Source of the DNA: Lucifugimonas sp964435915
Lineage (GTDB): Bacteria > Chloroflexota > Dehalococcoidia > Lucifugimonadales > Lucifugimonadaceae
Assembly (NCBI GenBank): GCA_964435915.1
Contig: CAYTAO010000001.1
Span: 7,095 to 71,094, forward strand
Reading direction: 5' to 3'
Length of the DNA stretch: 64,000 nucleotides
Part shown: positions 52,312 to 60,985 of the stretch, piece by piece
Layout: each line of letters starts with the position of its first letter
Numbering within the stretch: position 1 is the stretch's first letter
The notes under the pieces: generated by a model
Told to the model about the DNA's origin: nothing
Seen by the model: only the letters and a program-made list of their open reading frames with translations
Database searches by the model: none
Program-made: the position numbers and the translations under genes

Positions 52312-53052
52312 ATGACTCACAAAATTAAAGCCGTCCTTTTCGATGTCGGTGGCCCGCTTGATACCGAAACGAGCATGGATCGGATGATCGACGAACAGAT
52401 CAAGACGTCGTTTAAGAACCACGGTCTAGCGATATCAGATGAGGAATATAAAGCTGCCAATCGCTGGGCCGTGGATGTGTTCGCGCCAAAGACGTATCAC
52501 TCGATCATGTGGAAGATTGCCAGTGGTGATCAAGAACTGATCGATCAGGTCGAAGCTGAACTGATGGAAACGATGCCTTACCGCAACACCGCACGAGGTG
52601 ACTTCGAGTTGCGAGAAGGTATGCCTCAGTTGCTCGAAAAGCTTTCCGGTGAAGGCCTCCTTCTGGGCCTTGCAGCAAATCAACCGACCGTCGCTCTCGA
52701 GAACATGGAACGCCTCGGTATCCTCAAATATTTCACGTACAAAGAGGTTTCCGGGTCGATCAAGTTACGTAAACCCGATCCTCGCCTGTTACTCCACTCT
52801 TGCGAGGGCCTCGGCATCGAGCCACAGCAAGCCATCATGGTCGGTGACCGCATAGACAACGACATCGTACCGTCCCGAATGCTCGAAATGACAGCAATTC
52901 GGTTCGTGTCAGGTCGCCACGCTGAGCAACAGCCTCGTTCGTGGAACGAAGTACCGCATGCTGATGTGTATACCGTTGAAAGGTTAGGTCATATGATTCG
53001 ACGATTCGTAGTGGATCCGCTGAATGTTTACGGTGATTATGGACCGGAGTAA
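52312..53052 (+). CDS. HAD-superfamily hydrolase
   Basis: A 246-residue Rossmannoid hydrolase: motif I is VLFDVGGPLDT, where the second Asp of the usual DxD is Gly; motif II is LGLAANQ; Lys in KPDPRLL; motif IV VGDRIDNDIVPS. The missing second Asp is seen in a subset of HADs and points away from classical phosphatase chemistry. A cap domain lies at about 20-95. Substrate unknown. ATG at 52312. Preceded by a 200-base stretch with no gene seen. Confidence 0.85.
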   Translation: MTHKIKAVLFDVGGPLDTETSMDRMIDEQIKTSFKNHGLAISDEEYKAANRWAVDVFAPKTYHSIMWKIASGDQELIDQVEAELMETMPYRNTARGDFELREGMPQLLEKLSGEGLLLGLAANQPTVALENMERLGILKYFTYKEVSGSIKLRKPDPRLLLHSCEGLGIEPQQAIMVGDRIDNDIVPSRMLEMTAIRFVSGRHAEQQPRSWNEVPHADVYTVERLGHMIRRFVVDPLNVYGDYGPE

Positions 53053-53102
53053 CCGTCACGACATGAGAGAAAAGCCATAATTTTCGACGGGAGTTAGAAA
53101 AA

Positions 53103-53125
53103 CATCCGGAATTAATTCCGTGGGG
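53103..53125 (+). terminator. Terminator after the HAD gene
   Basis: CGGAAT and ATTCCG form the core stem of a palindrome starting about 55 bases past the HAD stop, followed by GTGGGG and a run of six T then TATTTTT. Confidence 0.6.
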
Positions 53126-53180
53126 TTTTTTATTTTTCTCAAGTTGAACGAAGAGAAGGTGACTGTTGTTACTCTTCTTC

Positions 53181-53384
53181 TTAGATCGTGATTTTCACTT
53201 CACCCTTTTTGAATGTGATAGCGCCGGAATAGAGAGTCGATATAAGAGTCGGAATTCCACCCGGTAATGTCAGTTCGAGGTCACTGTTGACTGAGACTTC
53301 AAGCTTACCCCTGAGCTTCGATAAAACGCTTTCATCTTTCAGTGATCTCTTGTCTTCCACGTGAAGAACTAGCGGGATTATCAC
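53181..53384 (-). CDS. Small hypothetical protein, 67 aa
   Basis: A GTG-initiated frame with beta-type composition (LPGGIPTLISTLYSG, KKGEVKITI). No motif recognised. It follows another small frame, 2 bases apart, so the two could be pieces of one broken gene or a tiny operon. Uncertain. Confidence 0.3.
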   Translation of the reverse strand: MIIPLVLHVEDKRSLKDESVLSKLRGKLEVSVNSDLELTLPGGIPTLISTLYSGAITFKKGEVKITI

Positions 53385-53386
53385 AT

Positions 53387-53551
53387 TTACAACCCAATTT
53401 CATTTTCACCTGGCAAATCGATGCAAAGTTTAATGCCGTCGAATCCCAGCGGAGTAAGCCAACCGTACACGGACTCCAATTCCGAACTCTTTATCCTAAG
53501 TTTTCCGGTGCCAGTTAATTCTTCATCGGTGTTTAATAAAGTGACTATCAA
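53387..53551 (-). CDS. Small hypothetical protein, 54 aa
   Basis: A 54-codon frame from TTG reading VTLLNTDEELTGTGKLRI..SVYGWLTPLGFDGI..CIDLPGENEIGL, ending directly before the 67-aa frame. The codon pattern looks coding, but there is no recognised domain. The region 53552-53808 holds no gene that I can support. Confidence 0.25.
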   Translation of the reverse strand: MIVTLLNTDEELTGTGKLRIKSSELESVYGWLTPLGFDGIKLCIDLPGENEIGL

Positions 53552-53808
53552 ACTGACCTGCCCCGGATAACGTTACCACTTATTGTCTCGAATACTGGCC
53601 GCCAGCACCGGAAACGATAAGGCTGAAACAAGCCGTCGGACTAACATAACAAGTGGTACAGGTTCTGGAGGCAGGTCACTATTATTCAGCCATCCGACGG
53701 GGCGTTCACCAACTACTACCCGCCGCGTTTTCAAGCGGTGTGGGTCGAGCGGCGATACAATTTTTAATTTGTACACAAACACGTGTTTTCGCAAAGGTGA
53801 ACTCCTCG

Positions 53809-55116
53809 ATGAATCATGAACGGTCTGTGCGTCTTTTTGAAAAGGCGAAAGGGCTTGTGGCAGGTGGTGTGTCAAGCCAGATCAGAATCAATGAACCGGC
53901 CAAAGTCCCGCTGTTTTTTACCCGTGCAAAGGGTTCAAAGATGTGGGATGCCGACGGCAACGAGTACATCGACTACATACAGGGAATGGGTCCAAATCTT
54001 TTCGGCCATTCACCCGACTTCATTAACAAGCAAGTTAACGAAGACATGGAGACCGGGTATGTGTTTGCAGGGCAGTTCGAGCGCGAACTCGAAGTAGCCG
54101 AGATGGTTCTGGACATGATTCCGATGGAGAACGCGACGGTGCGTTTTGCTTCATCCGGTACCGAGATAGACCAGTTGCTGTTTCGAACCATGCGTGGGTT
54201 CACGGGTCGCCCGAAGATTTTGAAGTTTGAAGGTCACTATCACGGTTGGATGGACTCGGTGAACTGGAGCGTTCACCCATCACTCGATAAGGCCGGACCC
54301 GAAGACGCGCCTGTGCCTGTTGGTGAGTCCGAGGGCATGGATGAGACAACCGCGGATGGACTCGTGATCTGCCAGTGGAATGATCTTGAAAAGCTGCATA
54401 AGGTTTTTGTGGATCACCCTGGCGAAATAGCGGGTGTTATCACGGAGCCGATTCTCGCCAACACGAACTGCATCGTCCCTAAACAGGGTTACATGGAGGG
54501 TCTCCAGAGGATCTGCAAAGAGAACGGAGCTCTGCTTGCCTTTGACGAAGTCATTACTGGGTTCCGTGTAGCTCGAGGAGGTGCGCAGGAATATCTGGGA
54601 ATTACCCCAGACCTCGCAACTTACGCCAAATCGATGGCTGGCGGATTCCCGATCGCGATGATCGTTGGCAGGCGGGATGTGATGGATCTCATTGGGGATG
54701 GGACTGTTTATCACGGTGGTAGCTTTAACTCCAACGTGATATCCATCGCTGCAACATACGCCTCGCTCAAGCATATTCAAGATGAGGGCGATCAGTTTTA
54801 TCGGGATCTGGACAGCAAAGGGCTACGCTTAATGGAAGGTCTTAGCGATGTCGCAAAATCGCTAGAGTCCGACTTACATGTACAAGGTGTCGGGTCGGTT
54901 TTTTCGATATCGTTCACAACGAAACAAGAAATAATGAATTGGCGCGACCATGCTCGTAATTGCGACGATGGCAAGTACAAGCGGTTCGCCGAAGAGATGC
55001 TGAAACAGGGTATCCGCCTGTCTTCAAATGGTCGGATTCACATGTCTTCAGCGCATACGGACGAAGATATAGACAAGACTGTCGCTGCGGCTGCTGCCGT
55101 TCTACCGACACTGTAG
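53809..55116 (+). CDS. Class III aminotransferase, glutamate-1-semialdehyde mutase-like
   Basis: A 435-residue PLP enzyme. Motifs: RFASSGTEIDQLLFRTMRGFTGRPKILKFEGHYHGW, LAFDEVITGFRVARGG (PLP pocket Asp) and ATYAKSMAGGFPIAMIVG (Schiff-base Lys). The N-terminal VPLFFTRAKGSKMWDADGNEYIDY is typical. True HemL has a stricter signature, and this copy is not with heme genes, so it may be a catabolic aminotransferase/mutase. Start is the ATG at 53809 behind AAAGGTGA; upstream in-frame codons are not family-like. Confidence 0.9.
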   Translation: MNHERSVRLFEKAKGLVAGGVSSQIRINEPAKVPLFFTRAKGSKMWDADGNEYIDYIQGMGPNLFGHSPDFINKQVNEDMETGYVFAGQFERELEVAEMVLDMIPMENATVRFASSGTEIDQLLFRTMRGFTGRPKILKFEGHYHGWMDSVNWSVHPSLDKAGPEDAPVPVGESEGMDETTADGLVICQWNDLEKLHKVFVDHPGEIAGVITEPILANTNCIVPKQGYMEGLQRICKENGALLAFDEVITGFRVARGGAQEYLGITPDLATYAKSMAGGFPIAMIVGRRDVMDLIGDGTVYHGGSFNSNVISIAATYASLKHIQDEGDQFYRDLDSKGLRLMEGLSDVAKSLESDLHVQGVGSVFSISFTTKQEIMNWRDHARNCDDGKYKRFAEEMLKQGIRLSSNGRIHMSSAHTDEDIDKTVAAAAAVLPTL

Positions 55117-55192
55117 GGCAAGCGTGCTCTGCGTCGTCGGGCTGACAGAACAACGTCGACGCAGAGGACTGGATACTTCCCGATTCCGCCAG

Positions 55193-56422
55193 ATGGCTGA
55201 ATCGGGACGGGAGAAGCAAAACTTGCGATGGAGTTCTGCCGTTTCTGACTCGCCTTCTTTCACAGAGGCTGTCAATCAGGCATCAGAACAAATACTTGCG
55301 AATCTAGATGGTCAACATCCCGATCTGGCAGTGGTATTCATTTCCTCTCACCACACACCCTCGTATTTCACTGCACCCGAAGTTCTAGCTGAGGCACTTG
55401 GTGCGAAGGTCATGATCGGCTGCTCTGCAGCGGGAGTGATCGGTGGTGGGCAGGAAGTCGAACGTCGCCCAGGGATTGCGATCTCGGCAGCTGTTCTTCC
55501 GGGTGTCGACATCAAGCCGTTTCATCTAAATCAGGACGAATTACCCAGTCCTGATGCAGCACCAGGAGAATGGCACTCTTTACTTGGGATTCAACCCGAA
55601 GACTGTCCGGCGATCATGTTGCTTCCCGATCCATACACCCTCCGCAGCGATCACCTGCTCGCAGGTCTGGACTTTGCTTATCCGAAAGCAGTAAAAATCG
55701 GAGGCCTAGCCAGTGGTGGTGGACGACCGGGGACAAATGCACTATTCGTCAACGAAAAATCAGTTCGCTCCGGTGCTGTAGGAGTCGCATTCAACGGCGA
55801 TCTAGTAGTCGAGACTATAGTTGCCCAGGGCTGCCGCCCTATCGGCGAGCCTCACCTTGTCACCGAATCAGAAATCAATGTCATTTTCAAACTCGGAGAC
55901 CAAACTCCGCTTGAAATTCTACGGGAACTGTTCGATGCCGCGGAAACACGCGATAAGCGTCTGATTCGTCGATCGCTACAGATCGGAATCATTATGGATC
56001 GGCTTGCTCAGGACCACAGCGAGGGCGAGTTCCTGATCAGGAACGTCCTCGGTGCCGATGATGAAGATGGCACGCTCGCGGTTGGTGAACTTGTTCAAGA
56101 GGGACAGGTTATCCAGTTCTTTGTCAGAGACGCTCAGGCGGCAGACGAAGATCTGCGCATGATACTGGAGGAATACATCGATAATCTTGACGATGGCGAT
56201 TTCCCGGCCTCTGCCCTGCTGTTCAGCTGTTTGGGACGTGGGCAGTACCTTTACGGCACGCCTGATCATGACACCACCATGTTTACCGACATGGTGGCCG
56301 ACATTCCGATCGCCGGATTCTTTTCGAACGGTGAGATCGGGCCAATTGGCGATCAGACGTTCTTGCACGGCTACTCAGCGAGTTTTGCAATGTTCAAGCA
56401 ACCGTCTAAGTCGAAGAGTTGA
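55193..56422 (+). CDS. FIST domain protein (FIST N and C)
   Basis: A 409-residue protein combining FIST_N (VVFISSHHTPSYFTAPEVLAEALG, MIGCSAAGVIGGG) and FIST_C (DGTLAVGELVQEGQVIQFFVRDA, ALLFSCLGRGQYLYG, IPIAGFFSNGEIGP). FIST domains are thought to bind small ligands such as amino acids in signal transduction. There is no attached kinase or GGDEF domain and no membrane segment. Start is the ATG at 55193 behind a weak site; the frame is open earlier but the extra part is Arg-rich and not family-like. Follows the aminotransferase by 76 bases. Confidence 0.88.
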   Translation: MAESGREKQNLRWSSAVSDSPSFTEAVNQASEQILANLDGQHPDLAVVFISSHHTPSYFTAPEVLAEALGAKVMIGCSAAGVIGGGQEVERRPGIAISAAVLPGVDIKPFHLNQDELPSPDAAPGEWHSLLGIQPEDCPAIMLLPDPYTLRSDHLLAGLDFAYPKAVKIGGLASGGGRPGTNALFVNEKSVRSGAVGVAFNGDLVVETIVAQGCRPIGEPHLVTESEINVIFKLGDQTPLEILRELFDAAETRDKRLIRRSLQIGIIMDRLAQDHSEGEFLIRNVLGADDEDGTLAVGELVQEGQVIQFFVRDAQAADEDLRMILEEYIDNLDDGDFPASALLFSCLGRGQYLYGTPDHDTTMFTDMVADIPIAGFFSNGEIGPIGDQTFLHGYSASFAMFKQPSKSKS

Positions 56423-56513
56423 TCGCGTTTTCGTTTCGGTCTTGCTGCGCTCCGTACATGCCTGCGATTGAGCCGCCATGGAACGACTGCAACAGGCGAT
56501 AACAGCCCAGCGC

Positions 56514-56771
56514 TCACCTATAAACGGGTATGGAGCCTCTCAGCCGCACACCATCATCCTCGGGCGGTATCTTGACGATCACGACGTCGGGATGAGTTGA
56601 AGTTCTATTCGAATACCCAATACGAGCTCTAAACAGCTGTGAAAGATCGGGATTATGCCCGGTCATTTCTTCTAGATCGAGGTTAGAAATCCTGCATTCA
56701 ACCGGCGCGACCAGTTGTTCGCTGAGCCATTCCTGAGTTATTTCTTCATGCCGCACAGGGATTGTCGACAT
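56514..56771 (-). pseudogene. Truncated phosphotransferase (APH/ecdysteroid kinase-like) N-terminus
   Basis: An 85-codon frame starting MSTIPVRHEEITQEWLSEQL and continuing VVIVKIPPEDD matches the first beta strands of APH/choline-kinase-like phosphotransferases (P-loop-like region and the ATP-anchoring Lys in VVIVK). It stops at TAG after VYR where the family continues for over 200 residues. The catalytic loop is missing. Downstream bases show no continuation, so it is a leftover. Confidence 0.55.
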
Positions 56772-56893
56772 ACCGAATGTGTCACATCTATGCAACTACT
56801 CGTCCACCCAAACTCGTGTACCGCCGCGGGCTTCAGTTACTATTTCGCCATTGAAAATACCGCAAACAGCATGAAATAGATCAAAGAGGCGAC

Positions 56894-57733
56894 ATGGGCA
56901 GGTTCGAAGGTCAGGCAGCAATCATCACTGGCGGCGCGTTGGGCATCGGAGGAGCAACTGCTCGAAAGTTCGCGTCTGAAGGCGCAAGCGTGTTCATCGC
57001 TGACATAGACGATACGGCGGCAGCCACGAATGTGAACACGATCCAACAGGCCGGAGGCACGGCCGTGGCAAGCCATGTCGATGTTTCGCAGAGCGCAGAT
57101 ATCGCACGCATGGTCAATGAGGCCGTCGATCAGTACGGACGACTCGACATACTGGTGCAGAACGCATTCGCCGTGATGGCGGGTGAGTCGCAAATCCACG
57201 GCAGCGCGCTGACGGTTGAAGAAGAAAGTTGGGATTACGGCATCGATATTCTGCTCAAAGCGTTATATCTGGGACCTAAAAATGCGATACCGCATATGTG
57301 TGCATCTGGCGGTGGCAACATAATCAACCTTGCCTCGGTGCATAGTTTCCTCCAGGAACCTGGAATGCTTGTCTACGAGGCGGCAAAAGCCGGTGTAGTT
57401 GGCATGACGCGACAGATGGCGACAGAGTTCGGCCCGGACGGCATCCGTGTGAATGCCATAGCACCGGGCCACATTGTCGGTGAGGGCCTGGCGAAGAGGT
57501 GGGAAGCTAATCCGAGTGGTCATGAATTCTTTGCCAATCAGTACCCGGTTCGACGGACCGGAGTCCCAGACGATATAGCAAACGGCATTGCATTCCTGTG
57601 TTCAGACGAGGCTTCGTTTATCACCGGACACACGCTCGCGATAGACGGCGGGCTCACGGTTCAGCTTCAGGAAAAATTCGGTGCCCGACAGGGTCGGTAC
57701 ATTCAAGAAAACCCGAATACTGAAATCCCCTAA
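56894..57733 (+). CDS. Short-chain dehydrogenase/reductase
   Basis: A 279-residue classical SDR: ITGGALGIGGATARKFA (TGxxxGxG), the DILVQNAF strand in place of NNAG, catalytic Ser/Tyr/Lys through NLASVHS and YEAAKAG, and the C-terminal FITGHTLAIDGGL. The NNAG motif is altered to QNAF, which is unusual but tolerated in some SDRs. Substrate unknown. ATG behind AAGAGG. Converges with the nitroreductase. Confidence 0.9.
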   Translation: MGRFEGQAAIITGGALGIGGATARKFASEGASVFIADIDDTAAATNVNTIQQAGGTAVASHVDVSQSADIARMVNEAVDQYGRLDILVQNAFAVMAGESQIHGSALTVEEESWDYGIDILLKALYLGPKNAIPHMCASGGGNIINLASVHSFLQEPGMLVYEAAKAGVVGMTRQMATEFGPDGIRVNAIAPGHIVGEGLAKRWEANPSGHEFFANQYPVRRTGVPDDIANGIAFLCSDEASFITGHTLAIDGGLTVQLQEKFGARQGRYIQENPNTEIP

Positions 57734-57742
57734 TAATTTCGC

Positions 57743-58333
57743 CTAACCCGAATAGCGACCTTTGAATGCGATTTCGCTAACCGATTTTCGGTCGTTAGCG
57801 TGATTCTCCTCGACCATCCTAGGGTGCAGGTCGTCGTCTGTGCCCCGATACCCAACTGTAATTGCACAAATGGATTCGAACGACTCACTCGGAACGCCGG
57901 TAACTTCATAGGCAAGGTCGCAATCAATTCCGCCCATGGCACGTGTATTCAGGCCCATCCTGTTGGCCTGCATCGCCAGAGACATCCAGGCAGCACCAGT
58001 GTCGAACTGCGCTGTCCGCTGGTTGCGGCCATCCGCGTCAACAGTTCGTGCGAATACCAAAATTAACAGCGGGGCTTTCGGAGCATAGCGGGCATTCCCT
58101 TCATCCAGTACCTTGTTAAATCTCTCGCGATCCGTTCCGTCGGTTGCATAAACAAACACCCACGGCTGCTTGTTACCCGATGATGGTGCCCAGTGAGCGG
58201 CTTCGAACAGTGACGCTATTTCCTCATCTGAAAGTTGCTTGTCTGCAAATGCCTTCGATGACCAACGTTCGATGAACATTGAATCTACTGATGCACCAGC
58301 CTGCCGTAAGTTTTTTGGATCGTTATCTGTCAT
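57743..58333 (-). CDS. Nitroreductase family flavoprotein
   Basis: A 196-residue FMN enzyme: RWSSKAFADKQL, LFEAAHWAPSSGNKQPW (FMN-binding), MSLAMQANRMGLNTRAMGG. Typical of small NADH/NADPH nitroreductase-like proteins acting on quinones, nitroaromatics or enones. Complete, with ATG start. Converges with the SDR with 9 bases between stops. Confidence 0.9.
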   Translation of the reverse strand: MTDNDPKNLRQAGASVDSMFIERWSSKAFADKQLSDEEIASLFEAAHWAPSSGNKQPWVFVYATDGTDRERFNKVLDEGNARYAPKAPLLILVFARTVDADGRNQRTAQFDTGAAWMSLAMQANRMGLNTRAMGGIDCDLAYEVTGVPSESFESICAITVGYRGTDDDLHPRMVEENHANDRKSVSEIAFKGRYSG

Positions 58334-58445
58334 CGGTGAATCGTGCTCAAGTGTGAGTACATGGTGTTCTTTTTATGCGGTAAGCCCGTATACAGGTATT
58401 CTATGCGAGTGTTTCGAAGTCAGGTGCAGGGCAGATGATTGAAAA

Positions 58446-59066
58446 TTACTTTGAGCGGTTGCGAATTGCTGTCGACGAAAGATCGGATCGAAACTGGGAC
58501 TCTTTTAGTTCAGTGAACATAATTCGGAACCGAGCAGGGATTTCTACCTGAACGTCGGTCATCCCACGAAATATGCCGTGTTCGTCGACTCTGCCTGCTA
58601 CGACGAAGCGGCATCCATTTTCCTGGATGAGATCCAGTGAATTCTCAACAGCCGAACCTGATCCGGCTAAATGATCCGTGTAGTACTGCTTGTCCATCAG
58701 ACGAATGTACGTATCGAAACCGATAATGAACGTCGCACCGGGGAGGATCGATGATTTTTCGGTAAAACGCGGTGCTCTGGTTACGATCAGCGAACTACCG
58801 TCGGAGGCTATCTGTGCAGTTCGTTTTTCGAGTTCTACGCGCGGAAGCACCGGTTTATCCACGTTCTCTATCGATATCTCGTAGTACGCCGGGCGATTCA
58901 CAATTCGTGAAGCGACGCTGAGCATGCTGCGATGCCCATCGTGAAGTGGGTTGAAAGACCCTGCGAGCACAAGCGGATGCAATGGAAGTTTTTCGCTTAC
59001 AGTGCCGTCCGACGAAATTAATAGCGCACCAATTTCTTCAGCATAGAGACGATCAAACGTATTCAT
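58446..59066 (-). CDS. Nucleotidylyltransferase-like (cytidylyltransferase fold) protein
   Basis: A 206-residue protein with LVLAGSFNPLHDGHRSML, the (T/G)SFxPxHxGH nucleotide-binding motif, then a late FRSDLSSTAIR, a variant of the ISSTxIR motif of NMN/NaMN adenylyltransferases. The N-terminal 35 residues are extra. It most resembles NadD/CoaD-type enzymes. It is the third gene of a coupled operon with a CinA-like protein and a nitrilase. The ATG at 59066 has GGAA at eight bases and overlaps the CinA-like stop. Confidence 0.8.
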   Translation of the reverse strand: MNTFDRLYAEEIGALLISSDGTVSEKLPLHPLVLAGSFNPLHDGHRSMLSVASRIVNRPAYYEISIENVDKPVLPRVELEKRTAQIASDGSSLIVTRAPRFTEKSSILPGATFIIGFDTYIRLMDKQYYTDHLAGSGSAVENSLDLIQENGCRFVVAGRVDEHGIFRGMTDVQVEIPARFRIMFTELKESQFRSDLSSTAIRNRSK

Positions 59067-59592
59067 CGAATCGTTCCGTTTCAAGAACTTCCACTGCTAG
59101 CCGCTCTTTGATATTCACTGCCTGCGCAATCGAGTTCATCACGATCGACGAGATTACAGCATCTTCATCTGCGCGAGTCCGAACTAATTTATCGAACCAG
59201 ATTGAAATACCGCCCGATCGGGTGCCATCGGTCCACGCAACGTGTGCTCGATCCTCACCACGCCGAACCCTATCTGTTGCCAATGCTGCCGTACAACCCA
59301 CACCGAACAAGAGCTGGTCATCATCACCTTCATTTGCCAGGTGCTGGGCCCGCTTTTGAGCCGCCCACGCGATGAGAGTTGCTTCTTCAGCTGATACGTG
59401 TTGCTCAGCTTGCACGCCAACAAATTCATCGAGTGCTCGGCGAGCGTATGGCACTTGCGCTTCGAGGATAGTTCGTGAAGTCCCCGGTTCGGCGAACAGA
59501 TCGCTGATGGCCTGTACGCCTGCACCTGTGACTACCACGCAACCTCGCCCTGGAACGTTATGGAGCTTCTGGGCCAGTTCCTGTGGAGTCAC
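59053..59592 (-). CDS. CinA-like C-terminal domain protein (NMN amidohydrolase-like)
   Basis: A 179-residue stand-alone CinA-C-like protein: VVVTGAGVQAISDLFAEPGTS (a divergent SGCTAG-type segment), ATLIAWAAQKRAQHL, LLFGVGCTAALATDR. CinA-C domains deamidate NMN to nicotinate mononucleotide. Key residues of canonical PncC are not obvious here, so activity is inferred only. GTG start overlaps the nitrilase stop (GTGA), and its stop overlaps the next gene, indicating coupled translation. Confidence 0.75.
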   Translation of the reverse strand: MTPQELAQKLHNVPGRGCVVVTGAGVQAISDLFAEPGTSRTILEAQVPYARRALDEFVGVQAEQHVSAEEATLIAWAAQKRAQHLANEGDDDQLLFGVGCTAALATDRVRRGEDRAHVAWTDGTRSGGISIWFDKLVRTRADEDAVISSIVMNSIAQAVNIKERLAVEVLETERFDEYV

Positions 59593-60458
59593 GAATCTTT
59601 TCTCCAGACGTCATAAATCTCGGGTCGTCTGAAATGCCTGAAGAAGGTCTCGGGAACCTGTCTCGCATCTTCGAGAGCCGCTGCGCTGAGTTGGGCAATT
59701 ACGATCTCCTCGTTGGCTCCGTCCTCGGACTGTGCCATTACCTTGCCTACGGGATCGCAAACGAATGTGACGCCGGAAAAAACAGTGCCAGCCTGGTTAT
59801 CGCCAACCTGGTTACAAATGGCAGCAAACACTGTGTTGTCGTAGGCGCGAGCCGGGACATATCGTTCCCAACGAGCCTGCTTGTCGATAGGTGGTTCAGC
59901 ACCGCCCGACGCGTGCGGCATAAAGATCAGTTCAGCGCCTTTGTGGGCAAGCGCCGTGGAGACTTCGGGGAAGTGAGTGTCATAGCAGATTTCGATTCCA
60001 AACTTGATTTTCGGGTGATCGAAAACCGGCAGGTCGACGCCATCTCGCCAAGTACCAATCTCGGTGGTTGGAACGTGGGTCTTGCGATATTTACCTTCGA
60101 TTCCGTTTGGCGAGAAAACGAATTGTGTGTTGTAGACGATTCCAGACGAGTCACGCTCCAGCAAACCGACCAGGTACCAGATTCCGTGACGCTTGCCTAT
60201 CGACACCAGAGCATCGGTGACTTCGCCGGGTATTTCGACAATAGGTGGGACACGACCACTGTGATCCGATTTACCACCGCGAGTTTGACCGTCCCGGTCA
60301 TTGGTGTTGTAACCGCTCACCGAAAGCTCGGGGAAGCAGGCGATGTCTGCTCCTTGAGACACCGCGTCACCGAGTAGCCGATCTATCGATGCCAGATTAC
60401 CTTCGATATCACCGACTATGGAGGTCATCTGAATCGCAGCTATTTTCAGATCTTGCAA
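59589..60458 (-). CDS. Carbon-nitrogen hydrolase (nitrilase superfamily)
   Basis: A 289-residue hydrolase with all three catalytic residues: Glu44 in CFPELSVSGY, Lys126 in KYRKTHVP and Cys158 in GIEICYDTHFP. It belongs to the amidase/carbamoylase-like branch of the superfamily. It is the first gene of the nitrilase-CinA-nucleotidylyltransferase operon (overlaps of 4 and 14 bases). The operon suggests turnover of an amide-containing nucleotide or a pyridine-nucleotide precursor. Start: ATG at 60458. Confidence 0.9.
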   Translation of the reverse strand: MQDLKIAAIQMTSIVGDIEGNLASIDRLLGDAVSQGADIACFPELSVSGYNTNDRDGQTRGGKSDHSGRVPPIVEIPGEVTDALVSIGKRHGIWYLVGLLERDSSGIVYNTQFVFSPNGIEGKYRKTHVPTTEIGTWRDGVDLPVFDHPKIKFGIEICYDTHFPEVSTALAHKGAELIFMPHASGGAEPPIDKQARWERYVPARAYDNTVFAAICNQVGDNQAGTVFSGVTFVCDPVGKVMAQSEDGANEEIVIAQLSAAALEDARQVPETFFRHFRRPEIYDVWRKDS

Positions 60459-60642
60459 TTTCTACTCCGTCACCTTGTTTTTCACCACCTCGGTCGTTGA
60501 AAGAAGGGGCCAACTTGTAATCGTGTCCTGCATCGTAACCCAGCGTCGACAGGATTTCCTGACGACGTCTAGGTTCTTCGATGCAACCTGAATACTCTCT
60601 AGAACGACAAACCTCTATGAAAATTCGATGGGTGAATTCTAT
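60409..60642 (-). other. Open stretch upstream of the nitrilase, possible gene remnant
   Basis: A 77-codon open frame on the minus strand reads EFTHRIFIEVCRSREYSGC, continues RRRQEILSTLGYDAGHDYKL and ends inside the nitrilase start. It has no start codon and an even amino-acid composition unlike random DNA. It may be the tail of a lost gene; family not recognised. The rest of 60459-60985 has nothing I can support. Confidence 0.25.
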
Positions 60643-60985
60643 TTATCCACCAGGAATATATTGCTACACATCTAAAACATAGTCGGATGAAAACTCCTTG
60701 CACGGGGATCACTTCCTCCTACCAAAGGCAAACAACGCGTTTTTGAAATTGAAGACGCTGTTGGCCTAGACAACCTTCAGGTCGAAATAATCGACTGATA
60801 CTCGCAGTAAATCGCATCATCTGTTGATGCTTCGTTGTATGAAATAGCCCTTTCGCACCTGGCCCTCCAAATCTCGGTGTGCTGCCATCGAATCCCGCGT
60901 TTACGCATCCGCGTTTCAGGCGTATGTTTGCGGCACCAACGGACTAAGCGGCACTGCGACGCACCAGCGAGGGACACTCTCAACT

